From NCBI RefSeq assembly GCF_963583255.1, contig NC_084812.1, forward strand, positions 24,304,959 through 24,368,958: DNA of 64,000 bases, in the 5' to 3' direction. Both the position numbers and the translations under genes were made by a program. Shown here in pieces: positions 47,001 through 58,300 of this stretch. The stretch is from Pyrus communis. Lineage: Eukaryota > Streptophyta > Magnoliopsida > Rosales > Rosaceae. Each line of letters opens with the position of its first letter. Position 1 is the stretch's first letter. The notes below the pieces were generated by a model. It was not told the DNA's origin. It saw only the letters and a program-made list of their open reading frames with translations, and did no database searches.

Positions 47001-48347
47001 GCAAGATTGGTGGCTCACGGTTTTACTCAAACTTTTGGAGTGGACTATAAGGAGACATTTGCTCCCGTGGCTAAGATGAGCACAATAAGGGTTTTGTTAT
47101 CTGTTGCAGTGAACCATGAATGGCCATTGTACCAAATGGATGTAAAAAATGCTTTTTTACATGGAGACCTCGAAAAGGAAGTCTACATGCAACTACCTCC
47201 GGGTCATCCATAAACACAGAATTCAGGTATGGCTTGCAAGCTTCATAAGTCAATCTATGGCTTGAAACAATCTCCTCGTGCCTGGTATGCCAAACTGAGC
47301 TCGGTACTTGAAAATTTTGGGTTCAAGAGAAGTCATGCTGATTCCTCCCTGTTTATTCGAATAGGATCAGTTGGCAAATTAGTTGTACTAATCTATGTTG
47401 ATGATATCATCATCACAGGTGATAACATTGATGAGATTCACACTCTTAAACATTCTCTTCATCAACAATTTGCCATTAAAGACTTAGGAGTTTTAAAATA
47501 CTTCATTGGGATTAAACTGGCCACTTCCCCCAAGGGACTTTTTTTGAGTCAAAGGAAATATGTGATTGACTTACTTCAAGAAGTGAAGATGATGGATTGC
47601 AAACCAACTCGTACTCCTCTTGATAGCAAATTGAAGTTGGACTTGACAGGAGAACCTCTCAGTGATATCAGTTACTACCAACGATCGGTGGGTAAGCTTA
47701 TATATCTCACCATCACCAGACCGGATATAACTTACGCCGTCAGTCTTGTAAGCCAATTCATGCATGCACCCACTGAAGCTCATTTAAATGTTGTTAAAAG
47801 AATTCTCAGATACCTCAAAGGCTCCATTGGTCGGGGAATCGTCATGAAAAACAATGGTCATACTCAAATCATTGCCTACACCGATGCTGACTGGGCAGGG
47901 AATGCTATTGATAGAAAATCCACTACTGGCTATTGCACGTTGGTTGGAGGAAACCTCGTGACATGGAAGAGCAAAAAACAAAATGTAATTGCTCGCTCAA
48001 GTGCCGAAGCTGAGTATAGAGCCATGGCTTCCATTGCATGTGAACTCATTTGGCTCAAGGGCTTTCTCTCGGACTTGGGGTTCTCAATCAACACACCTAT
48101 GTCTCTTTTCTGTGACAATCAAGCAGCTATGCATATTGCCTCCAATCCGGTGTTCCATGAACGCACCAAACACATTGAAGTTGACTGTCACTACGTTCGG
48201 GAACAAGTCCAGTCCAAGGTAATTCAAACCACATTCACTCGAAGCCAAGATCAACTTGCTGATATTTTCACGAAGTCTCTTGCTTCTCCTCAGTTTCAAA
48301 GTCTGCTCTCCAAGCTTGGATCAATTAACCTCCTTGATCCAGCTTGA
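44008..48347 (+). pseudogene. Copia gag-pol polyprotein, disrupted
   Basis: Domain order is gag, protease, integrase, reverse transcriptase, RNase H, as in Copia. Gag starts MAEDNLFDSEAES and has the zinc knuckle CLHCNNVGHLIDRC. Protease: WIIDSGATDHMT. Integrase: HQRLAHP...CEICH zinc site, HSDVWGP, SDNGTEY and GTPQQNGIAERKNR. RT: HKARLVAHGFTQ and LIYVDDIIITGD. RNase H: YTDADWAGNAIDRKSTTGYC and SSAEAEYRAM. Lesions: TGA at 46270-46272, a frameshift near 46330, TAA at 46806-46808 and TAA at 47211-47213. It cannot make a full polyprotein now. Confidence 0.92.
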
Positions 48348-48354
48348 GGGGGAG

Positions 48355-48636
48355 TATTGGAAGAATAAGCCGTCCTACAGCCGTCAAGCCGTCCTACAGC
48401 CGTCCTACCTTGTCCTACCTTGTCCTACCTACACACTAGTCGTCCTACAGCCGTCAAGCCGTCCTACCTTGTCCTACCTACACACTAGGACGGCTACCTT
48501 GTCCCCTACAGCCGTCCTACCTACACACTAGGACGGCTACCTTGTCCTACCTACACACTTGTATCATGTATATATATCCTTGTAATCTTGTAGAGAAATA
48601 AAATGAGAAAAAGCATTCTCTTTCATATTTTCCACA
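48355..48636 (+). repeat. 3' LTR of the Copia element
   Basis: Matches the 5' LTR except for about 60 bp of extra CCGTCCTAC minisatellite units and single substitutions (TATATATATCC for TATTTATATCC, TTCCACA for TTTCACA). Confidence 0.88.
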
Positions 48637-48918
48637 TGCTACCATATAAATCGATGGAGAAACTACATTGAAAACACATGCTTTCTGTTCTGTGTTCTAC
48701 CGTAAGAAACCCCATTCGACAAGCTATACGAAGCCCCATTTTCTATCCCTTTCAACATGGTTCTGAAAATATAAACAGAAAAATATACAAAATAACTAGC
48801 TATAGAGAAAATATAAAAGTGGAAATCAGGGAACGATGTATTGAAATACAAATACATACAACATAGTAAGCACTCCAAAATTTCAAGGAGGCAAATTAAT
48901 GACAAAGCGAGGAACACA

Positions 48919-49614
48919 TTAAGCCACTCGGCATACGGATACCATCATCACAGTTGCCTTTTGGCCTGGATTTGATTTTCTAATAATCTTAATGGTTTTC
49001 TTGTAGCAGCTCCCATCACCGCTAGGGCTAGACCTTTTGCGAGGGAAGGTATTAGACCTCTTCGACTGCGGGGGTTTGCACTCACTAGCTCTGCGCTTAT
49101 TGGAACCGTGAGCTGCTTGAAACTGTCGCTTCAAAGACTTGTCGTAAGCTTCTCTTTTAGCAGGGTTAGAGAGAACGTCCCATGCCACCTTAACATGCTT
49201 GAAAGCACCCTCGGCCGCTGTTGATGCATTCTTGTCGGGGTGCAAGGCAAGTGCCAATCTCTTGTATTGTTTCTTGATGGTTTCTGAGTCAGCAACTGTA
49301 GGGTTTTCGATGCCGAGAACACGGTACCAGTTTTGCTTGTGTGACACGGCAGAATGAACTTGGTATGCAGCTATGTAGTTGTCCATAGCATGCAAATCTG
49401 GATCGAACTCTTTTGCTGCCTTGGCTTGCATGATTGCATATTCGAAGTTACCGAGCGTGAAATATGCTTCTGCAGCGTCTCGAGCCTTGACTGCCGCCAT
49501 GCGCGCGAGGTTGGTGATGTGATCAGGACACAAGGGTTGAGGGATGGAGTTGCTGGCGATTCTGCTGCAGCCGATGGCCATCTTGCAGCTCTTCAACTTT
49601 GAAATAGAAGCCAT
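48919..49614 (-). CDS. Short J-domain (DnaJ/HSP40) protein, copy 3, intact
   Basis: 231 residues, intronless, no stop codons. The J domain has NWYRVLGIENP, KKQYKRLALALHPDKN with HPD, and AAWDV-like VAWDVLSNPAKREAYDKSLK; the C-terminus MMVSVCRVA is the same as in copies 1 and 2. Like them it lacks DUF3444. Start MASISKLK at 49614. The upstream flank (GA repeat, then TATATATCTCCC near 49695) differs from copies 1 and 2 beyond about 80 bp, so it may have its own regulation. This is the older member of the cluster, on the far side of the Copia insertion. Confidence 0.85.
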   Translation of the reverse strand: MASISKLKSCKMAIGCSRIASNSIPQPLCPDHITNLARMAAVKARDAAEAYFTLGNFEYAIMQAKAAKEFDPDLHAMDNYIAAYQVHSAVSHKQNWYRVLGIENPTVADSETIKKQYKRLALALHPDKNASTAAEGAFKHVKVAWDVLSNPAKREAYDKSLKRQFQAAHGSNKRRASECKPPQSKRSNTFPRKRSSPSGDGSCYKKTIKIIRKSNPGQKATVMMVSVCRVA

Positions 49615-50088
49615 GGTGTAGATATATCGAGAGAGAGATGAGAGAGTGGTGAAGGAAATTAGGAACTGAGGAGGTATGTATTCTTGCCGGTTGGGAGATA
49701 TATAACACAACTTTTGTACGCGTAACTTTGGCTAGTGAAAACCCTTATGTACAGCTGGTAGATTATTTAGGTCCTTTTTAATAATTCCTTGGGAAACAAG
49801 GATTAACAGAAGATAATTAAACCAATTCCAATAAGGTTTCTGCTAAACATTATATGTAATTGCAAAAGAATAACAGATAATATCATCATCAAGTTGTATA
49901 ACATCATGTAAAATATCTATGATAAACCCACGTTTCAGTTATGATTTATATTAATTTTACCCGTGTTTTTAGAGAAGCGCAAAGTTTGTTGTTCATGCCC
50001 CAGCTATTTATGGGAATGCTCAAAATTCTGATTGTATATGGTGGTTTATTACTCCTCGATGTGCAACACATCCATTGCCTCTAGATAT

Positions 50089-50239
50089 GGATAATGCTAG
50101 GAAATTAAATTTTTAGAATGATGTGTCATCAATAGTAAATAAGCACGTTAGTTAGCACTTAAGTAATAATTCAATCATTTATCCACATCATTTGGTTTAT
50201 AAAATTTGGTTTAGAAATTTGTTGTCCCTAGCATTACCC
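50089..50239. mobile_element. ~150-bp MITE with 9-bp target duplication
   Basis: Ends GGATAATGCTAGG and CCTAGCATTACCC are inverted. Flanks TCTAGATAT (left) and TTTAGATAT (right) match at 8 of 9 bases, as expected for a Mutator-like transposition. Confidence 0.7.
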
Positions 50240-50305
50240 TTTAGATATTGTTCATAAGAGTAATGTTAGGTAAACTAATTTTTTAAAACCATATTTGCGA
50301 GGGGT

Positions 50306-50476
50306 GGTATTCTTTGCCCTGTAAATTCCCCTTCCTTTCCCTCCCCTCCTATTTGAACATTCACAATTAAATTACGTCAACATTTTGTGTTGACCTTTTT
50401 ATAGAGAGAAAGACAAAGAGAAAAGTGTGAGAGGAGTGAAAGACAGGGGATTTGAGAGGAGAATTCTACTTCGATT
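50306..50476. mobile_element. MITE related to 9221-9439
   Basis: Shares CCTATTTG...ACGTCAACATTTT with the element at 9221-9439. Imperfect inverted ends (CCCTGTAAATTCCC and GGGGATTTGAGAGGAGAATT). Confidence 0.5.
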
Positions 50477-51110
50477 TAGAAACCATGTGATGTGTCACCA
50501 ATATGAAATAAGCACCTTAAAATCCGCTCTTAGAGTTTGAGAAAAAAGCGGAGGCAAGTCAGCTAGTGAGGCAAAGAAAGGGTAAATGCCAGTTCCGTGC
50601 CTATAGTCATTCATTTCTATGGTAAGAATCTGATCTCCAGTCGCTTGTAGTAAAGGAAGGCTTTCTGTCCAATCAGAGCAAGTGAATGATATGAAATTCG
50701 AGTTATTTCACGAAATAACAATCGTATATATTGTGCTCGTAATGGTACCTCGCAATTCAAAAGTCTCTCTACATCATCATTTAAGTAATAATCCAATCAT
50801 CAATAACCACGTCATATAATATATAAAAATTAATCTAAATAGTTGATCTCGTTACCATAAATTTTCTGTCGGTTGAGCAAGGGACTTTGAGCTTTAATAA
50901 ATTTTCTGTTGGTTGGTTTGTAACTGGGCTAGCAAACCCAATGCCCCAAAATAAAAAGCAGCCGAAACGGCACCGTTGGGCTCGTGGTCACCACATCCAC
51001 ATCGATTACCTTTCCCAAGAGACCAGAGAAACCGAATGCCATCAGGGCGAATAGAGTAGAGCGAGGCAGAAGAACTCAGTGAGTCGAGTTTTGAGTTTTC
51101 GGAGGAAGAA

Positions 51111-52879
51111 ATGTCGTTTATTCAGCGGGCCGTGAAGGTGCCACCGAACTCGGCCTCTCTGGACGAAGCCCGGCACCGAGTCTTCGACTTCTTCAGGGCC
51201 GCCTGCAGATCCATCCCCACCATCATGGAAATCTACAACCTCGACGACGTCGTTACGCCCTCTCACCTCCGCACCGTCGTCGCCTCCGAGATCCGCAAGA
51301 ACGCCAACGTCACTAACCCTAAGGTCCCCTTCTCCCTCTCTATCTCTCTTTCTTCAAATTATATGATACGCTGCTGTTTTAATCATCTGAAATTTCGAAC
51401 AACGAGTAAAATGTCTGGAATTTCATATTTGCCCACGAGATTTAGGGTTTTTTTTTATACAATTAAGTTGTCCAATCTCGTATGTGCTATTGGATTTTCT
51501 GCCAAGTACTGACGTGAATTTGGGTAGAAGGAGGATCGCGGCGAATGGGAATGATATTAGATGCTGCATTTTTACTTGGTTTCGAAATTTTCACCCAGAA
51601 ACACTTTTCTTTTTCGTTTCATTTTTGTAGTTGAGCTTTTGAGAAATAATGGTTGGTTGGAAAATCTTAGCATTGTGTCGGAGCAGAAGACGAAAGCTCG
51701 AACCACTGCGAAACTTTCACGTTCATATTAAGTTTCAACCTTTATATTAAGTTTCACCTTTTTGGGCTCCACAGTGGTAGTGGAGGGCACACATTGAGGA
51801 CAATAGACGATGCAAGCTCGAACCTTTGCAAAAGCTTTCACATTCGTTTTAAGTTTCACCTTTTTGGGCTCTATAGTGGTAATAGAGGCCGCATATTGAG
51901 GACATTAGAAGATGCAATTTTATCTTACATACTAAACAAGGGAGAGTTGTGCTATGAATATTTGTTTTCCTATGTCCTAACAGCTTAAATTTTGATTTTG
52001 TGGGGATAACTAAAAACATGTAATGGGTAGATTTCTTTTGAGGATTCAGTATGGTATATGGACTCTGGTATTAGTGCCACATTCTAGTAAAAGTCTAGGT
52101 GAGGATTCATCCTTTGTTAGTGGCATTCAGTTTATGTGATATGTCGTAATATAGCAGGAATTTGTGGGTAAAGCGCAGACAATGGATTCTAATTATGTAG
52201 TACCCAACTAACCGAGTCAGGAATAAGGTTAGGCCCCAATGTATTCCTCTCCAGGACTTTGAAAAGGCTCTCTTGGAACTCATGCGGTTCCAGCGTGCTC
52301 AGAAGCCAAAGGCAAGTCCATTATGATCCACAGGACCAACATCATTTGAAGGTGCGTGGCCCACCCTGCCTAGAACAGTCACATTTGACTGGGCTTACAC
52401 ACACACGTAGTATACATACGTAATTAGGTTTCAGTAAATTTCAAGATAAATCATGTGTATATTTAGAGATATGTTGTCAGCTATTCCTATATCATTCTTG
52501 TGTTGTTTTGTCTCTGTCTAGCAACCTTCACATGGGTTGTCTCTATATGTTTCTGGATTATGGTTGTGTGTTTTGCTCTAGTTTTCTGGGAAATCTAATT
52601 CTGCCTGGAAGGAAGTATAGGAACTTTCACGCTACTGGGTCCTTGAATCATTGTATCAGGCTGAACATAAAGCTTTATTGAGACAACGAAATCAAATAAA
52701 TTATTAATGTAATGCACTTTGACATGATTCCTGTTTAGTAATATGCATAACTATTGAGTTGAAAGAGTTTCTACATTTGAGTTAGTTGTATTTTTGTTGG
52801 CACTAAGAACCAGGATTTTTCTTACCATCCATACCTGCTGCTAAAGTGCTTCATGCTCTTGTGATTTGTGGCTTATAAA

Positions 52880-52910
<31 letters not shown>

Positions 52911-53118
52911 GGTGGATGGTATTGAAATGCAGGTCATCGATATGCTGCTCTTCAAGGCAATGGAAGAGTTAAATAACATCACCGAGCATGCAAAGCAGCG
53001 ACACCACATCATTGGCCAGTACGTCGTTGGTCAGCAAGGGCTTGTGCAGGATTCGGGCACCAAAGATCAGGGGACCTCTGCTTTTCTTAAAGAATTTTAT
53101 AAGAGCAATTATTTTTGA
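51111..53118 (+). CDS. NDUFA6: NADH dehydrogenase 1 alpha subcomplex subunit 6 (NDUFA6/B14, LYR protein)
   Basis: Accessory subunit of mitochondrial respiratory complex I (matrix arm), LYR-motif superfamily. Two exons: 51111-51323 and 52933-53118, phase 0, 132 residues, matching the ~133-aa plant proteins. Exon 1 begins MSFIQRAVKVPPNSASLDEA, then HRVFDFFRAACRSIP (LYR-like helix) and IYNLDD. Exon 2: VIDMLLFKAMEELNNITEHA, KQRHHIIGQYVVG and the C-terminal FLKEFYKSNYF. The first-intron donor GTCCCC is weak but is the only site that gives the conserved NPK/VID junction. The 1.6-kb intron ends after a run of about 30 T (52881-52910). Intact. Confidence 0.95.
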
Positions 53119-53337
53119 ATCTCCGCTGCTCTCTGGATGTGCTCTGGTGAGACTTTGCTTTCAGGGCTTCATAAATAAAGGTGTACTTGACAAGGTTTTT
53201 GTATGTTTCTGTTGGATATTGACTGTTAAGGTCACTGGGTAATAACTGAATTGCTGCCGTTTATGAAGTAATTAAGGTTTTGAAAAATTAAGAAACGAGG
53301 TGTAGTAATGTCGTTGGATGAGCATTGTAGGCTCTGG

Positions 53338-53640
53338 AGCAGAATTCCCTCCCCTCCCTTTCCCTCCCCTCCTCTCATACTTTCTATTATGTCTCTCTCT
53401 CTATAATTTTTTGTTAGCCTCACAATGGGCTAGCAATAAGGTGGTTCAAATTCGTCTTTGGCGAGAATCGAACCTAAGACTTCTCACTCACAAGTAAAGA
53501 GGAATACTACTAGACTATAGTATTAAGTGGCCTCGCTCTATAAAAAGAAAAAAAAATTAACATAAGATGTAGACGTGACCCTTCAAATAGAAGGGAAGAG
53601 AAAAAAAAAAGAGGGGAGATAATGCTGTGAGGTTCTTTTG
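53338..53640. mobile_element. MITE related to 50306-50476, interrupted by a SINE
   Basis: The left part (GCAGAATTCCCTCCCCTCC, CCTTTCCCTCCCCTCCT) and the right part (GACGTGACCCTTCAAATAGA, AGAGGGGAGATAATGCTGTG) together match the family at 50306 and 9221. The foreign middle is the SINE. Confidence 0.5.
53400..53537 (-). mobile_element. tRNA-derived SINE
   Basis: On the minus strand TATAGTCTAGTAGTATTCCT (A-box-like) is followed by GTCTTAGGTTCGATTCTCGC (B box GGTTCGATTCT), at normal pol III spacing. Then come the SINE body words GAATTTGAACCAC and GCTAGCCCATTGTGAGGC. A decayed relative lies near 62055-62160. Confidence 0.65.
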
Positions 53641-55012
53641 AATGTCTTTCCCTGAGTTTATAATCTTTTCTGCGTGCCTCATTTCTTGGGAGGTTTGTTC
53701 ATTGTTTCCAGCCAAACGTTTATGTACAATGTCCTTGAATTGAATTTGAGAGTATCGTTCTTCTGGTCACCTAGTGATCAAGGATTCATGGTTTAGTTGG
53801 GTTTGAGAGTCCCGCTCATTTGGTCAAGCACTTTTGAATTTGGCATCAAGGGTTTGAGTGAACATACATTTTTTGGTTGCTAAGCGACTAGAGAACATTT
53901 CTAAATATAACATACATGTGAAATGATTTTCATTTTTGGCCAATGAGCTAGAGTTGTAGGAATTGGATACTGTTTTTGTCTTAATCGTTTTAAAATCAAC
54001 ATAAAATTACACAGCCAGTTTTCCTTATCTTTATTTTATGGACAGTTGTCTTAATCGCATTACAAACAACATAAAATGATATGAGTTTGCTAATCTGTTA
54101 ATTAAATAAAAAGAAAATTAATGAAAATGACTTTAAAACTTTGAGTTTTAACCAAAAATCACCTACTAACTTTATTTAATGATAAAGACGAGAGGAAAAA
54201 AAAAAAAACCTAACACTGATCAGTGGGTCGGCAATTGAGAAATGGAGAAAGCATTGAAAATCTACGTAGAAGTTCTGAGATTGGTGAGGAGGTTGAAGAA
54301 AATCCTTTCTTGGTGAGGAGGTTGAAGAAAATCCTTTCTTGGCAGATCAGAAAAGTAATAGGAAAGGAGGGGTGCCGAATCTAGAAGATTCGTGAAGAGA
54401 CCAAGGCCAATATCAAAATTGCTGACCTCATTGCTGTGTGTAGCACTATCTCGGTTTTGTTTCGTTAGGGTTTTGTCGGTTGGGTTTTTCGATCGATTTT
54501 GTTGCTTTTTTTGCAAAGACACGAGGAACGTGTGATTATAATAAGCTCAAGGGATAGTGATGATTCGAGTAGTGATGCTAAGAAAGCGTTGCAGCAGATA
54601 GCTGGGTTGATTCTAAAGGAGGTCAATGGATGTTTCTTTGTGTTTTCTGGGTTGACATGGTGAAGTTTGAATTGTCAAGTCGTTGGGTTCGAATGCTTTT
54701 TCGTGTTAGTGAATTTTTAACGGAAAATGAATAATTATGTCAATTTACAGGCACTGAAGTATTTACTTTAATTTGATAGTGTAGTTAGTGTTGTGTTTGT
54801 AGGGCATAACATTTGCATTTGGTGGAGGAGAAGAGGCAGCTGTAGATGGGTGGACAACAGAAGAAAATTAAGTAATTGGTGTAGAAAGTTGAAAAATTGA
54901 AGAGATATAAGAAAATTTGATGAGTGTCGAAGAAAATTAGAAGAAGAAAATTTGTTTGGAAGGTGAGAATGTGCCAAGAAAATTCAGGAAGAGAGAGAAG
55001 AATGTAGTACCG

Positions 55013-55266
55013 TTAAGTTTCATAAACAGTATAGTAATTTTCATAAACAGTGTCGTAAGTTTTCATAAACAGTGTAGTAAGTTTCATAAACATTGTCCTA
55101 AGTTTCATAAACAGTGTAGTAGTTTCATAAACAGTGTCCTGATTTCATAAACAGTGTCCCAAGTTTCATAAACAGTGTCCTGATTTCATAAACAGTGTAG
55201 TGGTTTTATAAACAGTGTAGTACCGTTAAGTTTTATAAATAGTGTAGAAAGTTTCATAAACAGTTT
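55013..55266. repeat. Minisatellite of about twelve TTTCATAAACAGTGT units
   Basis: Units of 17-22 bp with a constant TTTCATAAACAGTGT core and variable linkers (AGTAAG, CCTGA, CCCAAG, AGTGG). It ends about 40 bp before the Mutator-like element. Confidence 0.85.
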
Positions 55267-55304
55267 GTGTGAGGATGCGTGGGTCCGCGCGTCAGATTTT
55301 TTTT

Positions 55305-58300
55305 AATATCAGTTTACTACCCTTATGTTTCGTGGTTTTCAACATTTAATACATCAAGTTTTTTTGGTCCCAGAGTCATATCTAAAGTGTAAATTTTGGG
55401 ACAGTCTCATACATCCGTTAATCAAACGTTAAGTCTCTCGTTAACTGATGACGTGGTGCCCACATGGACAATGACTGGACACCACGTGTCATTAAGGGGT
55501 CCACGTGAATTTTTTTTTCTCTTCAGAGAAGGGGTTTAGTTAAAAACTAAAAAAAAAAAATCAAAATTCAAAATTTAGAGACGGGGAACAGTTAAAAGTG
55601 AAAAAGTGAAAAGTGAAAACCACTTTTCACTCCCCTAGAAATCGTGATCCCCCATCTTCGTCTAAAACCCTACTAACGCACCGTTACTCGACCTCGCCGT
55701 CGCTCCACCTCGCACGCTGTCGTACGTTGCACACACATTTGCACATCAAATAAGGGGCACCGTTTCTGGGTAAGGTTGTCGTGAAGCCATCGTTAGCGAT
55801 GGTTGGGTAAAAAGGAGGATTGAAGTATCTGAAACACCAGTTTATTGTAAGTAACCTACCTTTTTCGAAGTGTAGATAATATAGGTTTAGGTTTTTCGAT
55901 TTTTCAATTTTGAATTTTAGGGATTAGGGATTTGTGAGTTCCAATCCCATTTTGTTTTCTATGGTTTCTGGAATTGTGTTTTGTAGTGGATTTCTGCATT
56001 GTTAATTATTTTCAATGTGCATGTGGTTTTGTCTTCATTCATGGTCCCAATTGCAGCCTTTAAAAAACCCTGTATTCATGGTCCCCATAGTTTGTTTTCA
56101 CTTTTTTCCTCATGGTCCTACTAGTGTTTTGGGTTAACTTTTTGGGTTTTAAAACCTTTTTCCTTGACTTTGCAGGCATGCCTGAATTATTTAGCCTTAA
56201 AATTAACCACAGTGAGAAGTGGTCTAAAAATGCATTTATGGGAGGATTTGAGGCTTGATTTGATTACATAGACAAAGACTTCATGTTTTTTTCGAGATTG
56301 ATGAAATGGTTAAGGAGTTAGGATATGATGGGTTTATATTGTATCACTATAGGATTCCTGGGATGTCTTACACACAAGGATTAAGGCTTATTGAACGGGA
56401 CCAAGATGTGGGTGAAATGTGCAAGTATGTTCCAGGGACTAGGGAAATAGAAATGTACCTAGAACATCTAAGTCCAAAGCAAGCTACCCTGAAACATAAG
56501 TTTTTGATGAATCTAGATGAGAGTGGCATATTAAAAAAAGGTGTCATGATAGAAGATATTGAGGAATCAAGGGTGGCGATTTCAATTACAAAAGGAAGTG
56601 GATCAAAGCTGAAGAAGGGTAGAGCAAAAGGGGGTGCTGATCACTTAAAAGATGGAGATAAGGCTGAAGCAACTGAGGGATGACAAGGAAATGGAGATGA
56701 GGTTGAAGATGGTCATCTCAATGCTGATAATAAAGGTGATGAAGATGATGAAGGTGATGTAACTGAAGAAAGTCACGAAGTTGAAGAAGTTAATGAAGGG
56801 GCCGAAGTAGAAGCTAATGAAGGTAAGCTTTTTGAAACATTTATTTTTGCAATTTTAATTTCAGTATTCAATTATTTTTGCAAAGTTTAGGTTTTTAACA
56901 AATATGCATTGTTTGTGGCAGTAAATGCAGAGGATGACACTACAAATAGTGAGTTTATGGATAGTGACTACAATTTGGAAGATGATGATCGTCGTGTAGT
57001 AGATGATACGGTTGTAGAAAATGTCAATGGAGATGCTGAAAGGGGTGAAAGGGTTGGGAACCAACATCCAAAAGAAGTTATTGATGCAAGGGATGTAGAA
57101 GATGTTACCCTTGATGATGAGAGACAAGACTCAGATGACCTACATAGTGTTGACTATTCAGGTTCAGAATGTGATGAGAAGATCATGTATCTTGAGTTCA
57201 ATGAAGAAGCCGATATGGATGATCCAAAGTTTGAAAATGGATTGAAGTTCAAAGATGTTGCACAGTTGAGAAAGCCAATGTGGTCTCACTCCATTAAGCA
57301 TGTTGCACCTTCTATTAAGCTAAAAATGAATGAGAAATGGAAGATTAGTGCAAGGTGTGAGAAAAACTGTCCATGGAGATTGTATGCTTCTAGGATGTAC
57401 AATGAAGATTCAATGCAAGTGAAAGCCTATGTTGGAAAACATGAATGTCCGAGGATTTGGAGGGAAAATCCTAACTGCAAAGTGGCATGGCTTGTGAAGA
57501 GGTATGTGGACAAGTTCAGACTCAACCCAAGCATGCCCATCACTACATTTATGAAGACAGTGAATGAGGAAAGAATGGTTAAGATCCACCTCAAGATAGC
57601 CTATAGAGTGAGAGCACAATGTTTGAAAATCCTTGAGGGGAGTAATGTGGATCAATACAAAAAGTTATGGGAGTACTGTGATGAGTTTAAGAGGACAAAC
57701 CCGGGTAGTACAGTTCAGATGAAGGTGCTGCCTTATGATGATGCTCATGTGATATTTCAGAGGATTTATATTTGTTTGGGGGCTTGCAAAAATGGATTTA
57801 AAAATGGATGTAGGCAGCTTGTAGAGTTGGATGGTTTTCACTTGAAGGGAATGTTCAAAGGCCAATTAATATTTGTAGGGGGAATGGATGCAAATAACCA
57901 AACTTGGGTTATTGCATATGCCATAGTAGAGCTCGAGAACAAGGACAGTTGAGTTTGGTTTCTAGAACTCCTAGCTGCTGATTTGGGAATTGTGAACCAG
58001 CGTACTTGGACTTTCATTTCTGACAAACAAAAAGGTTTAATACCAGCTTTTGAGAAGGTGTTGCCTAATTGTAATCATCGGTTATGTGTTAAGCACTTAT
58101 GCATCAACTACAAGGCAGATGGGTTTAAAATGAAGGGATTAAATGATGCCTTATAGAATGCTGCCAAGGCAACAACCATTGCTGATTTTGGAGAGAGTAT
58201 AGCTGAGGTGAATAGGCTGAATTTCGAAGCTTATAAATGGTTGGTGAAAAGACTGGCCTTGCATTGGAGTAGTCACACTTTGAGACACACGCTTAGTGTG

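Larger units (their letters stand above)
43711..48636 (+). mobile_element. Ty1/Copia LTR retrotransposon
   Basis: LTRs at 43711-43931 (221 bp) and 48355-48636 (282 bp), both starting TATTGGAAGAATAAGCCGTC. The primer binding site TGGTATCAGAGC (initiator tRNA-Met) directly follows the 5' LTR; the polypurine tract GAGGGGGAG precedes the 3' LTR. Flanks GGCTA and TGCTA are a 4/5 target duplication. LTR bodies are nearly identical outside their minisatellite, so the insertion is fairly young, yet the coding region is broken. It is inserted in the third copy of the duplication unit. Confidence 0.92.
49615..51110. other. Intergenic region, J-protein copy 3 to NDUFA6
   Basis: AT-rich. It holds the MITEs at 50089-50239 and 50306-50476. 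A tract at 50580-50720 has a more even base composition than its surroundings but no identity I can name. The last 150 bp before 51111 are the GC-richer NDUFA6 promoter/5' UTR. Confidence 0.35.
53119..55012. other. NDUFA6 3' UTR and intergenic DNA
   Basis: AATAAA at 53173 is a likely poly(A) signal. Contains the MITE/SINE nest at 53338-53640. At 54279-54341 a 31-bp direct duplication of GGTGAGGAGGTTGAAGAAAA plus CCTTTCTT occurs. No gene recognised. Confidence 0.4.

Noticed and set aside
50580..50720. Possible organelle-derived insertion
   Set aside because: The composition differs slightly from its neighbours, but I could not match it to any plastid or mitochondrial gene with confidence.
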